DNA of 64,000 nt from Streptomyces kanamyceticus (GCF_008704495.1 NZ_CP023699.1:9858001-9922000); one strand, 5' to 3'. Numbered from the stretch's first letter, positions 31,740 to 41,221 are shown. Notes: generated from the letters alone by a model not told the origin. Numbers and translations: made by a program.

Positions 31740-32380
31740 TGGGCATGGCGAACATCGAATGCATCACCCTTGACGTGGCCGACCCGACGGCGGCCAACCG
31801 CTTCTACGCCGAGGCCTTCGGCCTGGATTCACCGATACGTACGAGGGCCGCGCAGGACTCCACGACCGGCTTCCGCGGGTTCATGCTGGCGCTCACGGTG
31901 TCCCGGCCCGCCACGGTCGACGGCCTCATCGCCAGCGCCCTGGCGGCCGGTGCCACGACGCTGAAGCCCGCCGCCAAGTCGCTGTGGGGCTACAGCGGTG
32001 TCGTCCAGGCCCCGGACGGGGAGATCTGGAAGATCGCGACCTCGGCGAAGAAGGACACGGGCCCTGCCACCCGGCAGATCGACGAGATCGTGCTCCTGGT
32101 GGGCGTGGCGGACGTCGTCGCGAGCAAGCGGTTCTACGTCGGGCGCGGTCTCACCGTCGCGAAGAGCTTCGGACGTACGTACGCCGAGTTCGACGGCGGA
32201 TCCGGACGCGTCAAGTTCGCGCTGTACCGGCGCCGCGCCTTGGCCAAGGAGGTCGGCGTCGCGCCCGAGGGAACCGGATCGCACCGCTTCGTGATCGGCG
32301 GCGACGGCGGGCCCTTCACCGACCCGGACGGATTCGAGTGGCAGACGGCCGCGTCGCTGCCGCTGACGTCCTCGTCCTGA
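31739..32380 (+). CDS. VOC-family (glyoxalase-like) protein, two-domain
   Basis: This 213-residue protein has two VOC modules: IECITLDVADPTAANRFYAEAFGL and a second beginning IDEIVLLVGVADVVASKRFYVGRGL, ending GPFTDPDGFEWQTA. It starts at ATG 31739 inside the AraC stop. An ATG two codons later is equally plausible. The tail LTSSS is encoded by one copy of a 17-bp direct repeat that continues past the stop. Ligand unknown. Confidence 0.9.
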   Translation: MGMANIECITLDVADPTAANRFYAEAFGLDSPIRTRAAQDSTTGFRGFMLALTVSRPATVDGLIASALAAGATTLKPAAKSLWGYSGVVQAPDGEIWKIATSAKKDTGPATRQIDEIVLLVGVADVVASKRFYVGRGLTVAKSFGRTYAEFDGGSGRVKFALYRRRALAKEVGVAPEGTGSHRFVIGGDGGPFTDPDGFEWQTAASLPLTSSS

Positions 32381-32405
32381 GGCGTCGTACGTCCTCGTCC
32401 TGAGG
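32366..32405 (+). repeat. 17-bp direct repeat across the VOC stop codon
   Basis: ACGTCCTCGTCCTGAGG occurs at 32366-32382 and again at 32389-32405. The first copy contains the stop codon, so this looks like a short tandem duplication of the gene's end. Confidence 0.8.
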
Positions 32406-32417
32406 TGTGGCCGCGGA

Positions 32418-32440
32418 GGTCGGCCGCCTCGCGGCCGACC
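32418..32440. terminator. Bidirectional hairpin terminator
   Basis: GGTCGGCCGC-CTC-GCGGCCGACC is a perfect 10-bp stem with a 3-base loop between the convergent VOC (plus) and SDR (minus) genes. Confidence 0.8.
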
Positions 32441-32471
32441 GGGGACAACGCCGCGCGGACCGTGCGACGGT

Positions 32472-33245
32472 TCAGAACAAGCGGGGCTGGCCGCTGGAAG
32501 CCCGGAGGCCGCCGTCCACCGGAATGTGGGCGCCATTGACGAAACTCGCGTCCGCGCTGGCCAAGAAGGCGATGACGGCGGCGACTTCGGCCGGTTCCGC
32601 GGGGCGCTCCATGGGGATCCGCTGCTGGAACGCCGCGAGGATCTCCTCGTTCTCCACGACGGGGGCGGCCACGGGGGTGCGGGTCAGGCTCGGGTGCACG
32701 GCGTTGACCCGGACGCCCTCGCGGGCGTGGTCGAGCGCCATCGCGTTGGTCAGGTTGACCAGGGCCCCCTTGGCGCTGTTGTACGCGGCCATGCCCCAGT
32801 CCGCGCCGAGTCCGGACACCGAGCCGACGTTGACGATGCAGCCGCCGACCCGACGCAGGTGGGGGAGCGCGGCACGCGAGGCGAAGAAGACGCCGTCGAT
32901 GTCGGCGGCGAAGACCTGGCGCCAGGACGCCGTGTCGAGCTGCTCGACGGTTCCGGGAACCGCGATGGCGGCGTTGTTGACCAGGACGTCCAGGCGGCCG
33001 AACTCCTCGGCCACATCGGCGATCAGCGTGCCGATCGCGGTCTCGTCCGCGACGTCCGCGACGCGCGGGACGACGGTCGAACCGGCGGGTGCCTGCCCGG
33101 CGGCGTGCTTCAGTTTGGCCTCGGACCGACCGACGGAGATCACCGTCGCGCCTTCCCGCCCGAACCGGTCCACGGTCGCGGCACCGATACCGGACCCGCC
33201 GCCGGTGACCACGACGACGCGATCGGCGAATCTGCTCTCGCTCAT
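32472..33245 (-). CDS. Short-chain dehydrogenase/reductase (SDR)
   Basis: This 257-residue classical SDR has the cofactor motif VTGGGSGIGAATVDRFG, NNAAIAVPG, and the catalytic triad Ser in GSVSG (142-144), Tyr155 and Lys159 (YNSAK). The Arg at the end of beta-2 (SVGRSEAK) suggests NADP preference. The C-terminus IPVDGGLRASSG is standard. It oxidises or reduces an alcohol/carbonyl substrate not identifiable here. It is divergent from the SMI1-like gene. Confidence 0.93.
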   Translation of the reverse strand: MSESRFADRVVVVTGGGSGIGAATVDRFGREGATVISVGRSEAKLKHAAGQAPAGSTVVPRVADVADETAIGTLIADVAEEFGRLDVLVNNAAIAVPGTVEQLDTASWRQVFAADIDGVFFASRAALPHLRRVGGCIVNVGSVSGLGADWGMAAYNSAKGALVNLTNAMALDHAREGVRVNAVHPSLTRTPVAAPVVENEEILAAFQQRIPMERPAEPAEVAAVIAFLASADASFVNGAHIPVDGGLRASSGQPRLF

Positions 33246-33346
33246 GTCAACTCCCCATGCTTGTAAGGATGTTCGTCAGGCTGGCTAGGACGACCCTAAG
33301 GCGCCTCGCGGTGACGCGTGATCGATTGTCAGTGGCGGGTGTCACG

Positions 33347-35278
33347 ATGGCGGACATGAAGATCTTCGAGTGGGGGCCGCTGCTGAAGCGGTGGAGCGAG
33401 GAGTGGCTGGAAGCGCAGGCCGCGGAGGATCCCGAGGAGTTCGAGGAACTCGACGAGGACATGGTCCGCGACCGATGGCTGGGTTTCGCCCCGGTCGACC
33501 CCGGGCGCCTCACGGCCCTGGAAGAGCGGCTCCAGGAGTGGGGGACGGCGGGTCCGCTGCCGCCGTCCCTGCGCTCCTTCCTCCAGGTGTCGGACGGCTG
33601 GCGTCATGCGGGTGGGTTCGTCTACCTGCTGGCGGGGGCCGACGGCATCAGCCGCTACGGGGACCCGCACGACCTCGCTGGGCTCTACGGGAGGAACCTG
33701 GACGCGGACCCCACCGAGGCGGAGGTGCGCCAGGCCGGAATGTGGGGCCGGGCGCTGCAGCTTTCGCTCGACTCGGACATGACGGATGTGCTGCTCGACC
33801 CGGGTGACGTGGGCGCCGACGGGGAGTGGGCGGTGTACGTGTACCACGGGTGGAGCGGCGAACGGCCCACCCGGTACGAGTCGTTCCGCGCGTTCATGGA
33901 AGCGATGTACCAGGAGATCTACCGCCTGGGCGGAGGCCACGAAGGATTCGAGAACGGGGTGACGCGTGCCCTCGACGCCAAGGTGGAGGAGGCCCGAATC
34001 GCCTGTCTGAGGGGCGAGTTGGACGAAGCGCTCGCCGTCTTCCGCGAGGCGGGGGACCTCGGCAGGCCGCGGGCGGAGTTGCTGTCCGCGCAGCTCAGGG
34101 CGCTGCTCGAAGGTAGCGGCTGGGTGCCGGTGGACCCGCGCATGGACGATCCGATGTACGCGGGCGAGGTGCTGCCTCTCAAGGTGCGCGACCATCTGCG
34201 CCACTACGGCAGGGACGACTCCTTCGTGCTCGGCCCCGCGAGCGACGACTGGGCGGCGGACAGGGAGCGTGCCAAGGTCGTCCTTGAGCGGATCAGGGCG
34301 CGCACCTACGAGTACGCGGCACCGGGCCCCTTCGGCCACGCGGTCAAGGAAGCCAGAGAGCTGGCCCGCTGGGGCGACACGGACGGCGCCTGGCGGGTGC
34401 TCGTGGCGGCGGTCCCGCGCTGGGAGCCGTACGGGGCGGACCACGTGGCCCCGTTCGGCCTGCTCGGGGACCCGCTGCTCGGCCCCGTCATCACGCCGGA
34501 ACGGGGCAGGCGGCTGCTGACGACACCCCGGGCCGGTCAGGCGAAGACGGCATCAGCGCCCGCACTCGCACCCGCACACGATGCGGTGGTGGCGGCGCCG
34601 GACGGCCTCGGCTGGCTGACCCAGCGGAACCCCAGGGCTGAACTGCGCAGGGACGCGTACCGGTTCGTCCTGGTGGAAGGCATCAGCCCCGAAGAACTGG
34701 CGGAGCGGTTCGGCACCGGGCCACTGGGGCCACCGGCGGGCGAGACCGAGCTGGGGGGCTTCCCGTTCGGCTGGCAGCGGGAGGAGCGCGGCCCCACGGC
34801 CCGTGTCGGCGCCCTGAACGGCTGGAGCTTCGGCTTCGACTCGAACCGCTGGCCGGGCTTCGACGCGGCCCGCCTGACGCACCCGGGCACCGAGCTGTCG
34901 CGCGGCACCCGGGCCCTCACGGTCTGGTGGGCCCCCGGTCTGTTCCACTTCGCCTGCGCCGAGGACGGCGAGCAGCGTTACGCCTTCACGGTCCACGAGA
35001 CCGAACGCCACCGGACAGGCGCCATCCCCGCCGCACTCGCTCCCGACCACCTGTTCCCCGACCCCGTCGGGCCCGCCGTGGACCGCTCGGACGAGACCGG
35101 CGCGCTGGACGAGATAGCGAAGGCATTCGGCGTCTCTTTGCCCCGGTTCGCCCTGGACCACGGCAGGCTCCCGACGCTTCCGACGCGGCCGTGGATCAGC
35201 TCGCAGGTCACTGCCCCGGACTACCGGCCTACCGAGCGCCGGACCGGATCAGGTCCGCCGCCTTCTCGGCGATCATGA
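33347..35278 (+). CDS. Large SMI1/KNR4-domain protein
   Basis: This protein of about 643 residues has an N-terminal SMI1/KNR4-like (SUKH) domain (about residues 45-190; [54 protein letters not shown]). A helical middle follows, then a C-terminal region of about 200 residues ([39 protein letters not shown]) I do not recognise. SUKH domains are common in bacterial immunity proteins against nuclease toxins, but no toxin is adjacent. ATG 33347 or 33356 may be the start. Its end overlaps the convergent GMC gene by 50 bp. Confidence 0.8.
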   Translation: MADMKIFEWGPLLKRWSEEWLEAQAAEDPEEFEELDEDMVRDRWLGFAPVDPGRLTALEERLQEWGTAGPLPPSLRSFLQVSDGWRHAGGFVYLLAGADGISRYGDPHDLAGLYGRNLDADPTEAEVRQAGMWGRALQLSLDSDMTDVLLDPGDVGADGEWAVYVYHGWSGERPTRYESFRAFMEAMYQEIYRLGGGHEGFENGVTRALDAKVEEARIACLRGELDEALAVFREAGDLGRPRAELLSAQLRALLEGSGWVPVDPRMDDPMYAGEVLPLKVRDHLRHYGRDDSFVLGPASDDWAADRERAKVVLERIRARTYEYAAPGPFGHAVKEARELARWGDTDGAWRVLVAAVPRWEPYGADHVAPFGLLGDPLLGPVITPERGRRLLTTPRAGQAKTASAPALAPAHDAVVAAPDGLGWLTQRNPRAELRRDAYRFVLVEGISPEELAERFGTGPLGPPAGETELGGFPFGWQREERGPTARVGALNGWSFGFDSNRWPGFDAARLTHPGTELSRGTRALTVWWAPGLFHFACAEDGEQRYAFTVHETERHRTGAIPAALAPDHLFPDPVGPAVDRSDETGALDEIAKAFGVSLPRFALDHGRLPTLPTRPWISSQVTAPDYRPTERRTGSGPPPSRRS

Positions 35279-36758
35279 CGGTCGCGGCGTTCGTGTTGAC
35301 CGAGACGATCGACGGCATCACCGACGCGTCGGCCACCCGCAGGCCCTGGACGCCGTGCACGGTCAGATCGGGCGCCACCACCGCGTCCGTGCCGGTGCCC
35401 ATGGCGCAGGTGCCCACGGCGTGGAAGTACGGGCCGACGGCCGCGGCGAGGTAGTCGCGCAGTCCGGGCTCGTCGGTGACACCGGCCCCGGGCAGCACCT
35501 CGCGTGCGCGCCACGGGGCGAAGGGTGGCGCCGCCGCGATCTCCCGGGCCGTCGCGATGCCCTGGAGCAAGCGGCGTACGTCGCTCTCCTCGCCCAGGTA
35601 GTTGGGGTCGATCAGCGGCGGGGCATCGGGGCGCGGACCGCTCAGCCGTACCGAGCCACGGCTGTCGGGGACGGTGGCCACCGCGAGGGTGAAGCCGTTG
35701 TCCGGCGGAGGCATCGACGGCGGGTGGTACGGGACGTGGATGCACAGCAGTTGCAGGTCGGGGCTCTGCGCGGAGGCGTCGCCGCGCCACAGCAGGGACG
35801 TCTCGGCGAGGCTGGTCCGCGCCGGGGGAAGGGGGCGGTCGGCCGTGAAGACGACCGGGCAGAGCGGGTGGTCGTGCAGATTGCGCCCGACCCCTGGCAG
35901 GTCGTGCCGCACCGGTATGCCCAACTCCCGCAGCTCGTCGGCGGGCCCGATGCCGGAGAGCAGGAGCAGCCGGGGGGAGTCGACGGCCCCGCAGCTGACG
36001 ATGACCTCGGCCGCCGCACGGGCGGTACGCCCGGCGCCGTGCTGCCCGAACTCCACGCCGGTGCACCGGCTTCCGCCGTCGAAGAGCAGTCGCAGCGCGC
36101 GCGATCCGGTGGCGACGGACAGATTGGGCCTGCTGTTCCTGACCGGGTGCAGATAGGCGTCCGCGGTGGTCTGCCGCCTGCCGTCGACGATGTTCAAGTC
36201 GTGCCAGCCCGCGCCCTCCTGGTCGCGGCCGTTGAAGTCATCGGTTCGCGCGTGCCCGACCGCGCTCGCCGCGTCGAGGAACGCCTGGGACAGCGGGTGG
36301 CCGCCTTCCTGCGCGGGCGCCGGACGCAGCGGCCCCTCGTTCCCGCGGAACTTCGGGTCCCTGCCCTCGACGCTCTCCATCCGCTGGAAGTACGGCAGGA
36401 CCCTCTCGAACCCCCACCCCGAACACCCCAGGGCCTCCCAACGGTCGAAGTCGGCACGGTGTCCGCGCAGATGGATGAGCCCGTTGATGGTGCCCGACCC
36501 GCCGAGCGTCCGCCCCCTCGGGAAGGGCCTGGCCGCTCCGTCGGCACCGGTCTGCGGGACCGTGGTGTAGCCGTAGTCGACCTCGGTGCCCTGCAGCGCG
36601 GGCCAGGCCATGGGTATCCCGATCTCCGCCCGACTGTCCTCCCCGCCCGCCTCGATCAGCAGGACCGAGCTCTGCCCGTCCTCGGACAGCCTGGCCGCCA
36701 GCACACAACCGGCCGACCCCGCGCCCACCACGATGTAGTCGTACTCGTCGGACACCAT
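35229..36758 (-). CDS. GMC-family FAD oxidoreductase (choline-dehydrogenase-like)
   Basis: This 509-residue protein has the ADP-binding motif [17 protein letters not shown], the GMC signatures [19 protein letters not shown] and [22 protein letters not shown], and the catalytic-His region [15 protein letters not shown] plus [17 protein letters not shown]. It oxidises a primary or secondary alcohol. Substrates in this group range from choline to PEG and terpenoid alcohols, so betaine synthesis is only one option. AAGG five bases before ATG 36758 supports the start. It converges on the SMI1 gene. Confidence 0.93.
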   Translation of the reverse strand: MVSDEYDYIVVGAGSAGCVLAARLSEDGQSSVLLIEAGGEDSRAEIGIPMAWPALQGTEVDYGYTTVPQTGADGAARPFPRGRTLGGSGTINGLIHLRGHRADFDRWEALGCSGWGFERVLPYFQRMESVEGRDPKFRGNEGPLRPAPAQEGGHPLSQAFLDAASAVGHARTDDFNGRDQEGAGWHDLNIVDGRRQTTADAYLHPVRNSRPNLSVATGSRALRLLFDGGSRCTGVEFGQHGAGRTARAAAEVIVSCGAVDSPRLLLLSGIGPADELRELGIPVRHDLPGVGRNLHDHPLCPVVFTADRPLPPARTSLAETSLLWRGDASAQSPDLQLLCIHVPYHPPSMPPPDNGFTLAVATVPDSRGSVRLSGPRPDAPPLIDPNYLGEESDVRRLLQGIATAREIAAAPPFAPWRAREVLPGAGVTDEPGLRDYLAAAVGPYFHAVGTCAMGTGTDAVVAPDLTVHGVQGLRVADASVMPSIVSVNTNAATVMIAEKAADLIRSGAR

Positions 36759-37065
36759 CTCCACCTTCTCCCTCGACCGCCCACGCACAACGCGCGGAGC
36801 GCTGCGAGGCCAGCAACATCGGGCATCCATACGGCAGTTGACGTGCCGGACCGGACCTCCGATTGTGACGGAGGGGTGCTACCGGGACCCCGGGAACCCC
36901 AGAAGTCACCCCGTTTCACCGCTACGCCGGGTGAGGTTTTACCGAACGGTCAGCCAGTCGTGCGCAGCCGTGTCGTACCGTCGTCTCATTCCTTGATCAC
37001 GACTGCGGACGTCCTCGACGGCTCATGGAGCCCTCCGACCGGACGGCCCGCGAGGAGGCAGTGCC
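36759..37065. other. 307-bp divergent intergenic region
   Basis: This is a non-coding gap between the GMC oxidoreductase and the cupin gene. It contains a GGGACCCC-type GC palindrome near 36890 and a GAGGAGG ribosome site for the cupin gene at its end. I see no confident promoter pair or operator. Confidence 0.5.
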
Positions 37066-37392
37066 ATGAACCCCGTCGACGTACCGAGCAGGGCCGCGGA
37101 ACTCCCCGACGCCTGGAGCCCACTCGTGCTCGCCCGGATCGGCCCCACCGAGGTGAAGGTCCTGCGCATGGACGGCCGCACCGTGCCCGTGGAATCGCAC
37201 GAGACCGCGGAGACACTGCTGGTCGTGGACGGAACACTGCGACTGACGGCCGACGGCGCCGAGATCGAGGTGCGCGCCGGGGAGATGTACGTGGTGGAGG
37301 CGGGGGTGGAACACGCCGTGCGCCCCGGCAGCAGGGGGACGCTCGTCATCGTGGAACACGGTTCGGTCGAGCGCGGTTCCCTCGCGGCCTAG
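37066..37392 (+). CDS. Small cupin-domain protein
   Basis: This 108-residue single-domain cupin contains VPVESHETAETLLVVDGTLRLTAD, a degenerate motif 1 with one His and the Glu, then EIEVRAGEMYVVEAGVEHAVRP with the motif 2 His. It is compatible with metal binding, but part of the usual G(X)5HXH is missing, so it may be a binding or sensory cupin rather than an enzyme. GAGGAGG lies upstream. It is divergent from the GMC oxidoreductase, possibly functionally linked. Confidence 0.85.
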   Translation: MNPVDVPSRAAELPDAWSPLVLARIGPTEVKVLRMDGRTVPVESHETAETLLVVDGTLRLTADGAEIEVRAGEMYVVEAGVEHAVRPGSRGTLVIVEHGSVERGSLAA

Positions 37393-37408
37393 GGGCGCAC
37401 GTGACAGG

Positions 37409-38070
37409 TCAGCCGTTGTGCTGGATGCCCCGCAGGGTCGAGGTGTCGGGGGCGGGGAAGCGGGTGCCGGTGAGGCTGTCGGGGATGGGTGTGCCCGGGG
37501 TGACGTTGAAGGGGATGATCCCGGCCCACGCCTCGACGCCGTCGTCCTTGGGCTCGTCCCGGGCGAAGCCGCCGCGGGTCTTGAGTGAGAACTCCTCGAT
37601 GGGCAGGGCGAGTACGGCGGTGTAGGCGGCCTCGTCCGTACTGGGGCGGCGCGCCGGGTGCGCGCCGGACAGCCGGTCGGGGACGATGCCCTCCACGATC
37701 TGGCCGAGCAGGTCGGCCCGCTCCTGGTGGTCCTCGATCCCGGTGGCCCGGCCGAAGACCATGACGGACCGGTAGGCGCCGGAATGGTGCGAGGCGGCCC
37801 GCCCGAGGATCAGGCCGTCGAACAGCGTCACCGTCACGCACACCTCGATCCCCGAGGCGGCCGCGGTCATGAACCGGCCGTACGCGGAGCCGTGCAGCAG
37901 CAGCCGGTCCCCGTCGCGTACGTGCAGGGTCGGGATGACCACCGGGCCGTCCTCGGTGGTGAGACCGACATGGGCCACGAGTGCCTGGTCGAGGACGGCA
38001 TAGGCGGCTTCGCGGTCGTAGGAGAGCCGCTCCGGGTAGCGCTTGCCTGTGGTGCGCGTGGTGGGGACAT
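37409..38070 (-). pseudogene. Pyridoxamine-5'-phosphate-oxidase-family flavoprotein, frameshifted near its start
   Basis: The open frame 37978-37409 carries AHVGLTTEDGPVVIPTLHV, RLLLHGSAYGRFMTAA and GAYRSVMVFGRATGIED, a PPOX/nitroimidazole-resistance-like split barrel binding FMN or F420. Codons continuing upstream in that frame (TTRTTGKRYPERLSYDREAAYAVLDQ) clearly belong to it but have no start. The only well-placed ATG (38070, GGTGAGG upstream) is out of frame. One extra C in the CCCC run right after that ATG joins them. GTG 37978 would give a truncated form. Confidence 0.75.
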
Positions 38071-38229
38071 GGCCTCACCGTAGGGCGGCGATCTGGTTCG
38101 GGCCCGTCGCGTCGGCCGAGCGGCTGACGCGCCGGGCGGCGCCGGGCGGGTCCCGCTCGCCTGGCCGATATGCCTCGTATGCGGCGGTTACTGTGACGGC
38201 GCACCGGGAGCGCGAGGCGGGAGAGGCCC

Positions 38230-39366
38230 ATGGCAGGCGACCTGGCAGACGAAATGACGGACGGCATGACAGGCGGCACGACAGACGGAGGCCTGAACGC
38301 GGCGGACGCTCCCTCGGTCAGCAAGGCCGACGTGGCCGCGGCGTTGCGGCGCGGCGCCGAGCTGGAGAAGGAGATTGCGGCCGCTCCGTCCCGGTTTAGG
38401 GTGCTGACCGGTGACCGGCCGACGGGGCGGCTGCATCTGGGGCACTACTTCGGCACCCTGCGCGGCCGCGTGGAACTGCAGGACCGCGGCGTCGACACCC
38501 TCGTCCTGATCGCCGACTACCAGGTGCTCACCGACCGGGACGTCGCCGAACACCTCACGGAGCGCGTGGAGGACCTGGTCCTCGACTACCTGGCGGCCGG
38601 GCTCGACCCCGAGCGGACGACGATCTTCGCGCACAGTGCCGTTCCGGCCCTGAACCAGCTGCTGCTGCCGTTCCTGTCCCTGGTCTCCGTCTCCGAACTG
38701 CGCCGTAACCCCACGGTGAAGGACGAGATCGCGCACTCGCGCCAGTCCTCCGTGTCCGGGCTGATGTTCACCTATCCGGTGCACCAGGCCGCCGACATCC
38801 TGTTCTGCAAGGCCGATCTCGTGCCGGTCGGGCAGGACCAACTGCCCCACCTGGAGGTCACGCGCACTGTCGCACGCCGCTTCAACGACCGCTACGGACA
38901 GGTCTTTCCCCAGCCGGACGCGCTGCTGTCGTCGGCACCGCTGCTGCTGGGCACCGACGGTACGAAGATGAGCAAGTCGCGGGGCAACGCCCTCACCCTG
39001 GCGGCCACCGCCGACGAGACCGCCGCCCTGATCAAGGGCGCCAAGACCGACGCCGACCGCCGCATCACCTACGAGCCGGACCGCCGCCCCGAAGTATCGA
39101 GCCTGGTCCTGCTGGCCGCCCTGTGCCAGGGCCGCGACCCGGTCCAGGTCGCCGCGGAGATCGGCGACGGCGGAGGGGCCGCGCTCAAGCGCACCGTGAC
39201 CGAAGCGGTCAACGACCACCTCGCGCCGTTGCGGGCCCGCCGGACCGAACTCGCCAAGGACCGGGCGCGCATCCGCAAGGTGCTCCGGGCCGGGAACGAG
39301 AAGGCCGGAGCGATCGCGGAGGAGACCCTGGACGAGGTCAGGTCCGCGATGGGGACCTCGTACTGA
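38230..39366 (+). CDS. trpS: Tryptophanyl-tRNA synthetase (possible antibiotic-resistant second copy)
   Basis: This 378-residue class I synthetase has an unusual 55-residue N-terminal extension before FRVLTGDRPTGRLHLGHYFG, the HIGH equivalent HLGH (69-72), VPVGQDQLPHLEVTR, and KMSKSRGNAL. It charges tRNA-Trp. Aligned by eye with bacillary TrpRS, the conserved pocket Gln9 is Arg63 and His43 is Gln98, positions I recall as linked to indolmycin sensitivity. Streptomycetes often carry a second, resistant TrpRS. I found no Trp-rich leader peptide upstream. The neighbouring genes are unrelated. Confidence 0.93.
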   Translation: MAGDLADEMTDGMTGGTTDGGLNAADAPSVSKADVAAALRRGAELEKEIAAAPSRFRVLTGDRPTGRLHLGHYFGTLRGRVELQDRGVDTLVLIADYQVLTDRDVAEHLTERVEDLVLDYLAAGLDPERTTIFAHSAVPALNQLLLPFLSLVSVSELRRNPTVKDEIAHSRQSSVSGLMFTYPVHQAADILFCKADLVPVGQDQLPHLEVTRTVARRFNDRYGQVFPQPDALLSSAPLLLGTDGTKMSKSRGNALTLAATADETAALIKGAKTDADRRITYEPDRRPEVSSLVLLAALCQGRDPVQVAAEIGDGGGAALKRTVTEAVNDHLAPLRARRTELAKDRARIRKVLRAGNEKAGAIAEETLDEVRSAMGTSY

Positions 39367-39486
39367 ACCCCCCCTGCCGAGGCGCCGCTTCGGCAGGTCC
39401 CGCTTGCGCCATGCGGAGGTACGGACCGGGACCCGTGTGCGCGGCGTACCGCAATCAATGACGGACCGTCAGTACGGTCCGCGGTC

Positions 39487-39651
39487 ATGGACACCATCAT
39501 CTTCGCGGGCCTGCTCGCCACGCTCGTGGCGATCTGGCAGGACCGGTCAAGAGGCGTGGTTCTGGGCGCCTGGGCGGTCGTGATCGCGCTGGTCGCCGTG
39601 CTGCTGAACCACCACATCACCAGCGGGCTCGGGCTGGGGCTGACTTACTGA
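39487..39651 (+). CDS. Small membrane protein, DUF5993-like, paired with DsbB
   Basis: This 54-residue protein reads MDTIIFAGLLATLVAIW, a short QDRSRG loop, then VVLGAWAVVIALVAVLLN and a Gly-rich end: two membrane helices. It stops one base before the dsbB ATG, so the two are co-translated. The size and position match the DUF5993 small proteins I recall upstream of actinobacterial dsbB-like genes. It may assemble with or assist the oxidoreductase. No biochemical function is known to me. Confidence 0.75.
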   Translation: MDTIIFAGLLATLVAIWQDRSRGVVLGAWAVVIALVAVLLNHHITSGLGLGLTY

Positions 39652-39652
39652 C

Positions 39653-40288
39653 ATGGCCCACACCACGACTCCCGCCGCCTCGGACCAACGGCCGCCCGCG
39701 GTGCTCGGGCAGGTCCAGTTCTGGTTCGCCTGCTTCTTCGCCGTCGGCTGGACCGGCATCGTCTGCGCGGGTCTCGGCGTGCAGTTCGTCAGCTGGGACT
39801 ATCCCTGCCCGCTCTGCATGATCCAGCGGATGTTCATGCTCCTCGGCGCACTGGGCGCCTGCTGCGTCGTGCGTCGCGGCATGACCGGCACCATCACGGG
39901 CCGGGACTACATGCTGGGCTGGGGCCTGGCTCTGGTGGCGATGATCGGCGGCTCGTTCACCGCTTGGCGCCAGACCATGCTGCACATCCTGCCGGGGGAC
40001 AAGGGCTACGGGGCGCCGGTCCTCGGCCTGCACATGTACGTCTGGGCGTGGATCCTGTTCCAGGCGTCCGTGGTCGCGGTCGGCATCGTCATGGCGCTCG
40101 CGCACGTCACCGCTGACCGTACGATCGCCCCCGCACCGCAGCGCGCGATCGCCCGTGTCGTCCTGGCGTTCGTCGGCCTGATCATCGCCGTCAACCTGGT
40201 CGCCGTCTTCCTGGAAGAGGGCTTTCACTGGTTCCTGCCGGACGACCCGACGCGCTACCAGTTCTTCTACGACATCGGGGTGCTCTGA
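39653..40288 (+). CDS. dsbB: Disulfide bond formation protein B
   Basis: This 211-residue protein has five hydrophobic segments and the DsbB signature PCPLCMIQRMFM (redox pair Cys52/Cys55) after the first helix. DsbB proteins pass electrons from a thiol oxidase to quinone in the membrane. The second periplasmic cysteine pair of E. coli DsbB is not evident in the loop before LHMYVWAW, so it resembles the short BdbC-like forms. It is co-oriented with the 54-residue membrane protein. No DsbA is adjacent. Confidence 0.9.
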   Translation: MAHTTTPAASDQRPPAVLGQVQFWFACFFAVGWTGIVCAGLGVQFVSWDYPCPLCMIQRMFMLLGALGACCVVRRGMTGTITGRDYMLGWGLALVAMIGGSFTAWRQTMLHILPGDKGYGAPVLGLHMYVWAWILFQASVVAVGIVMALAHVTADRTIAPAPQRAIARVVLAFVGLIIAVNLVAVFLEEGFHWFLPDDPTRYQFFYDIGVL

Positions 40289-40310
40289 CCGGAGTCGGCC
40301 CCTTCCCGCG

Positions 40311-40347
40311 GGCGGCGGCCCGGGCACTCAGGTGTCCGGCCGCCGCC
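40311..40347. terminator. Strong bidirectional terminator
   Basis: GGCGGCGGCC (40311-40320) pairs with GGCCGCCGCC (40338-40347), and the inner GGGCAC/GTGTCC continue the stem past one bulged C to a TCAG loop, about 16 bp in all. It separates dsbB (plus) from the convergent methyltransferase. Confidence 0.85.
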
Positions 40348-40378
40348 ACGGCGTGTGTCATCCACCGGCCTGGCAGTG

Positions 40379-41221
40379 TCAGCCGCGAAGGCCGTGGAAG
40401 ATCCCCCACCTGAAGTGGCCCTTGCGGCAGGCGGCCGCCGTCTGGGGCAGGCTCGTCCGCAGCCGGTCGACGTACTCGGCGCTGACGGCGTCGGTCAGTC
40501 CTGGCGCCGCCTTCAGGACCTCCTCGGTGAGGCGCTCGTAGTGGGTCAGCATGTGGTCGCTGAGGTCGTCGAACGCCACGTCGGCGTAGGCCAGGGCCTT
40601 GAGCTGCTCGACGTAGAAACCCGGCGTGGCGAAGTCGGCGAGGCGCAGGCGCTCCGCGGCCGGGCGCACCTCGTCGTCCGGGGCGTCCTCGGCGGCCATG
40701 AGGTCGGTGAACACCAGGTGGCCGCCGGGCTTGAGGACCCGCCGTGCCTCCCGCAGCACCCCGGCCCGGTCGCCGCTGTGGCACAGGGCTTCCTGGGACC
40801 AGACGACGTCGAACTTCCCGTCGGGGGCGGGGATGTCCTGGAAGGAGCCGGACACGACCTCGATCCGGTCGTCGAGGCCGCGCTCCGCGTTGAGTTCACG
40901 GTGCCGCTGGTTCTGGACCTCGCTGATGTTGAGGGCCACCACATGGCAGCCGTACGCGGCGGCCAGTCTGCGGGCCGCGCCGCCGTAGCCCGACCCCATG
41001 TCGAGGACGGTGCTGTCGGCGCCGAGCGCGTCGCCCACCTTCGAGGCCATGCGCTCGACGGTCCGCCCGGCCGCCGAACCGATCGCTTCGTGCGGATCGG
41101 TGTACACCCCGACGTGGATGTCCTCACCGCCCCACGTCTGCGAGTAGAAGCCGTCGATGTCACCGGTGTCGTAGTAGGCGCGCGCCACATCCGTGGCACG
41201 CGCCGCGTTCTCCTCAGTCAT
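40379..41221 (-). CDS. SAM methyltransferase, sarcosine/dimethylglycine N-methyltransferase-like
   Basis: This 280-residue protein begins with the hallmark ARAYYDTGDIDGFYSQTWGG then EDIHVGVY, as in sarcosine/dimethylglycine methyltransferases of glycine-betaine synthesis. It has SAM motifs VLDMGSGYGGAARRLA, DVVWSQEALCHS and ARRVLKPGGHLVFTDLMAAED. If the assignment holds it would contribute to betaine synthesis as an osmoprotectant route, but the partner glycine methyltransferase is not in the window, and a natural-product methyltransferase is the alternative. ATG 41221 has GAGGAA upstream. Confidence 0.82.
   Translation of the reverse strand: MTEENAARATDVARAYYDTGDIDGFYSQTWGGEDIHVGVYTDPHEAIGSAAGRTVERMASKVGDALGADSTVLDMGSGYGGAARRLAAAYGCHVVALNISEVQNQRHRELNAERGLDDRIEVVSGSFQDIPAPDGKFDVVWSQEALCHSGDRAGVLREARRVLKPGGHLVFTDLMAAEDAPDDEVRPAAERLRLADFATPGFYVEQLKALAYADVAFDDLSDHMLTHYERLTEEVLKAAPGLTDAVSAEYVDRLRTSLPQTAAACRKGHFRWGIFHGLRG

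Noticed and set aside
38080..38229. Ribosome-mediated attenuator with a Trp-rich leader before trpS
   Set aside because: No short frame with consecutive TGG codons and no competing hairpins are seen.
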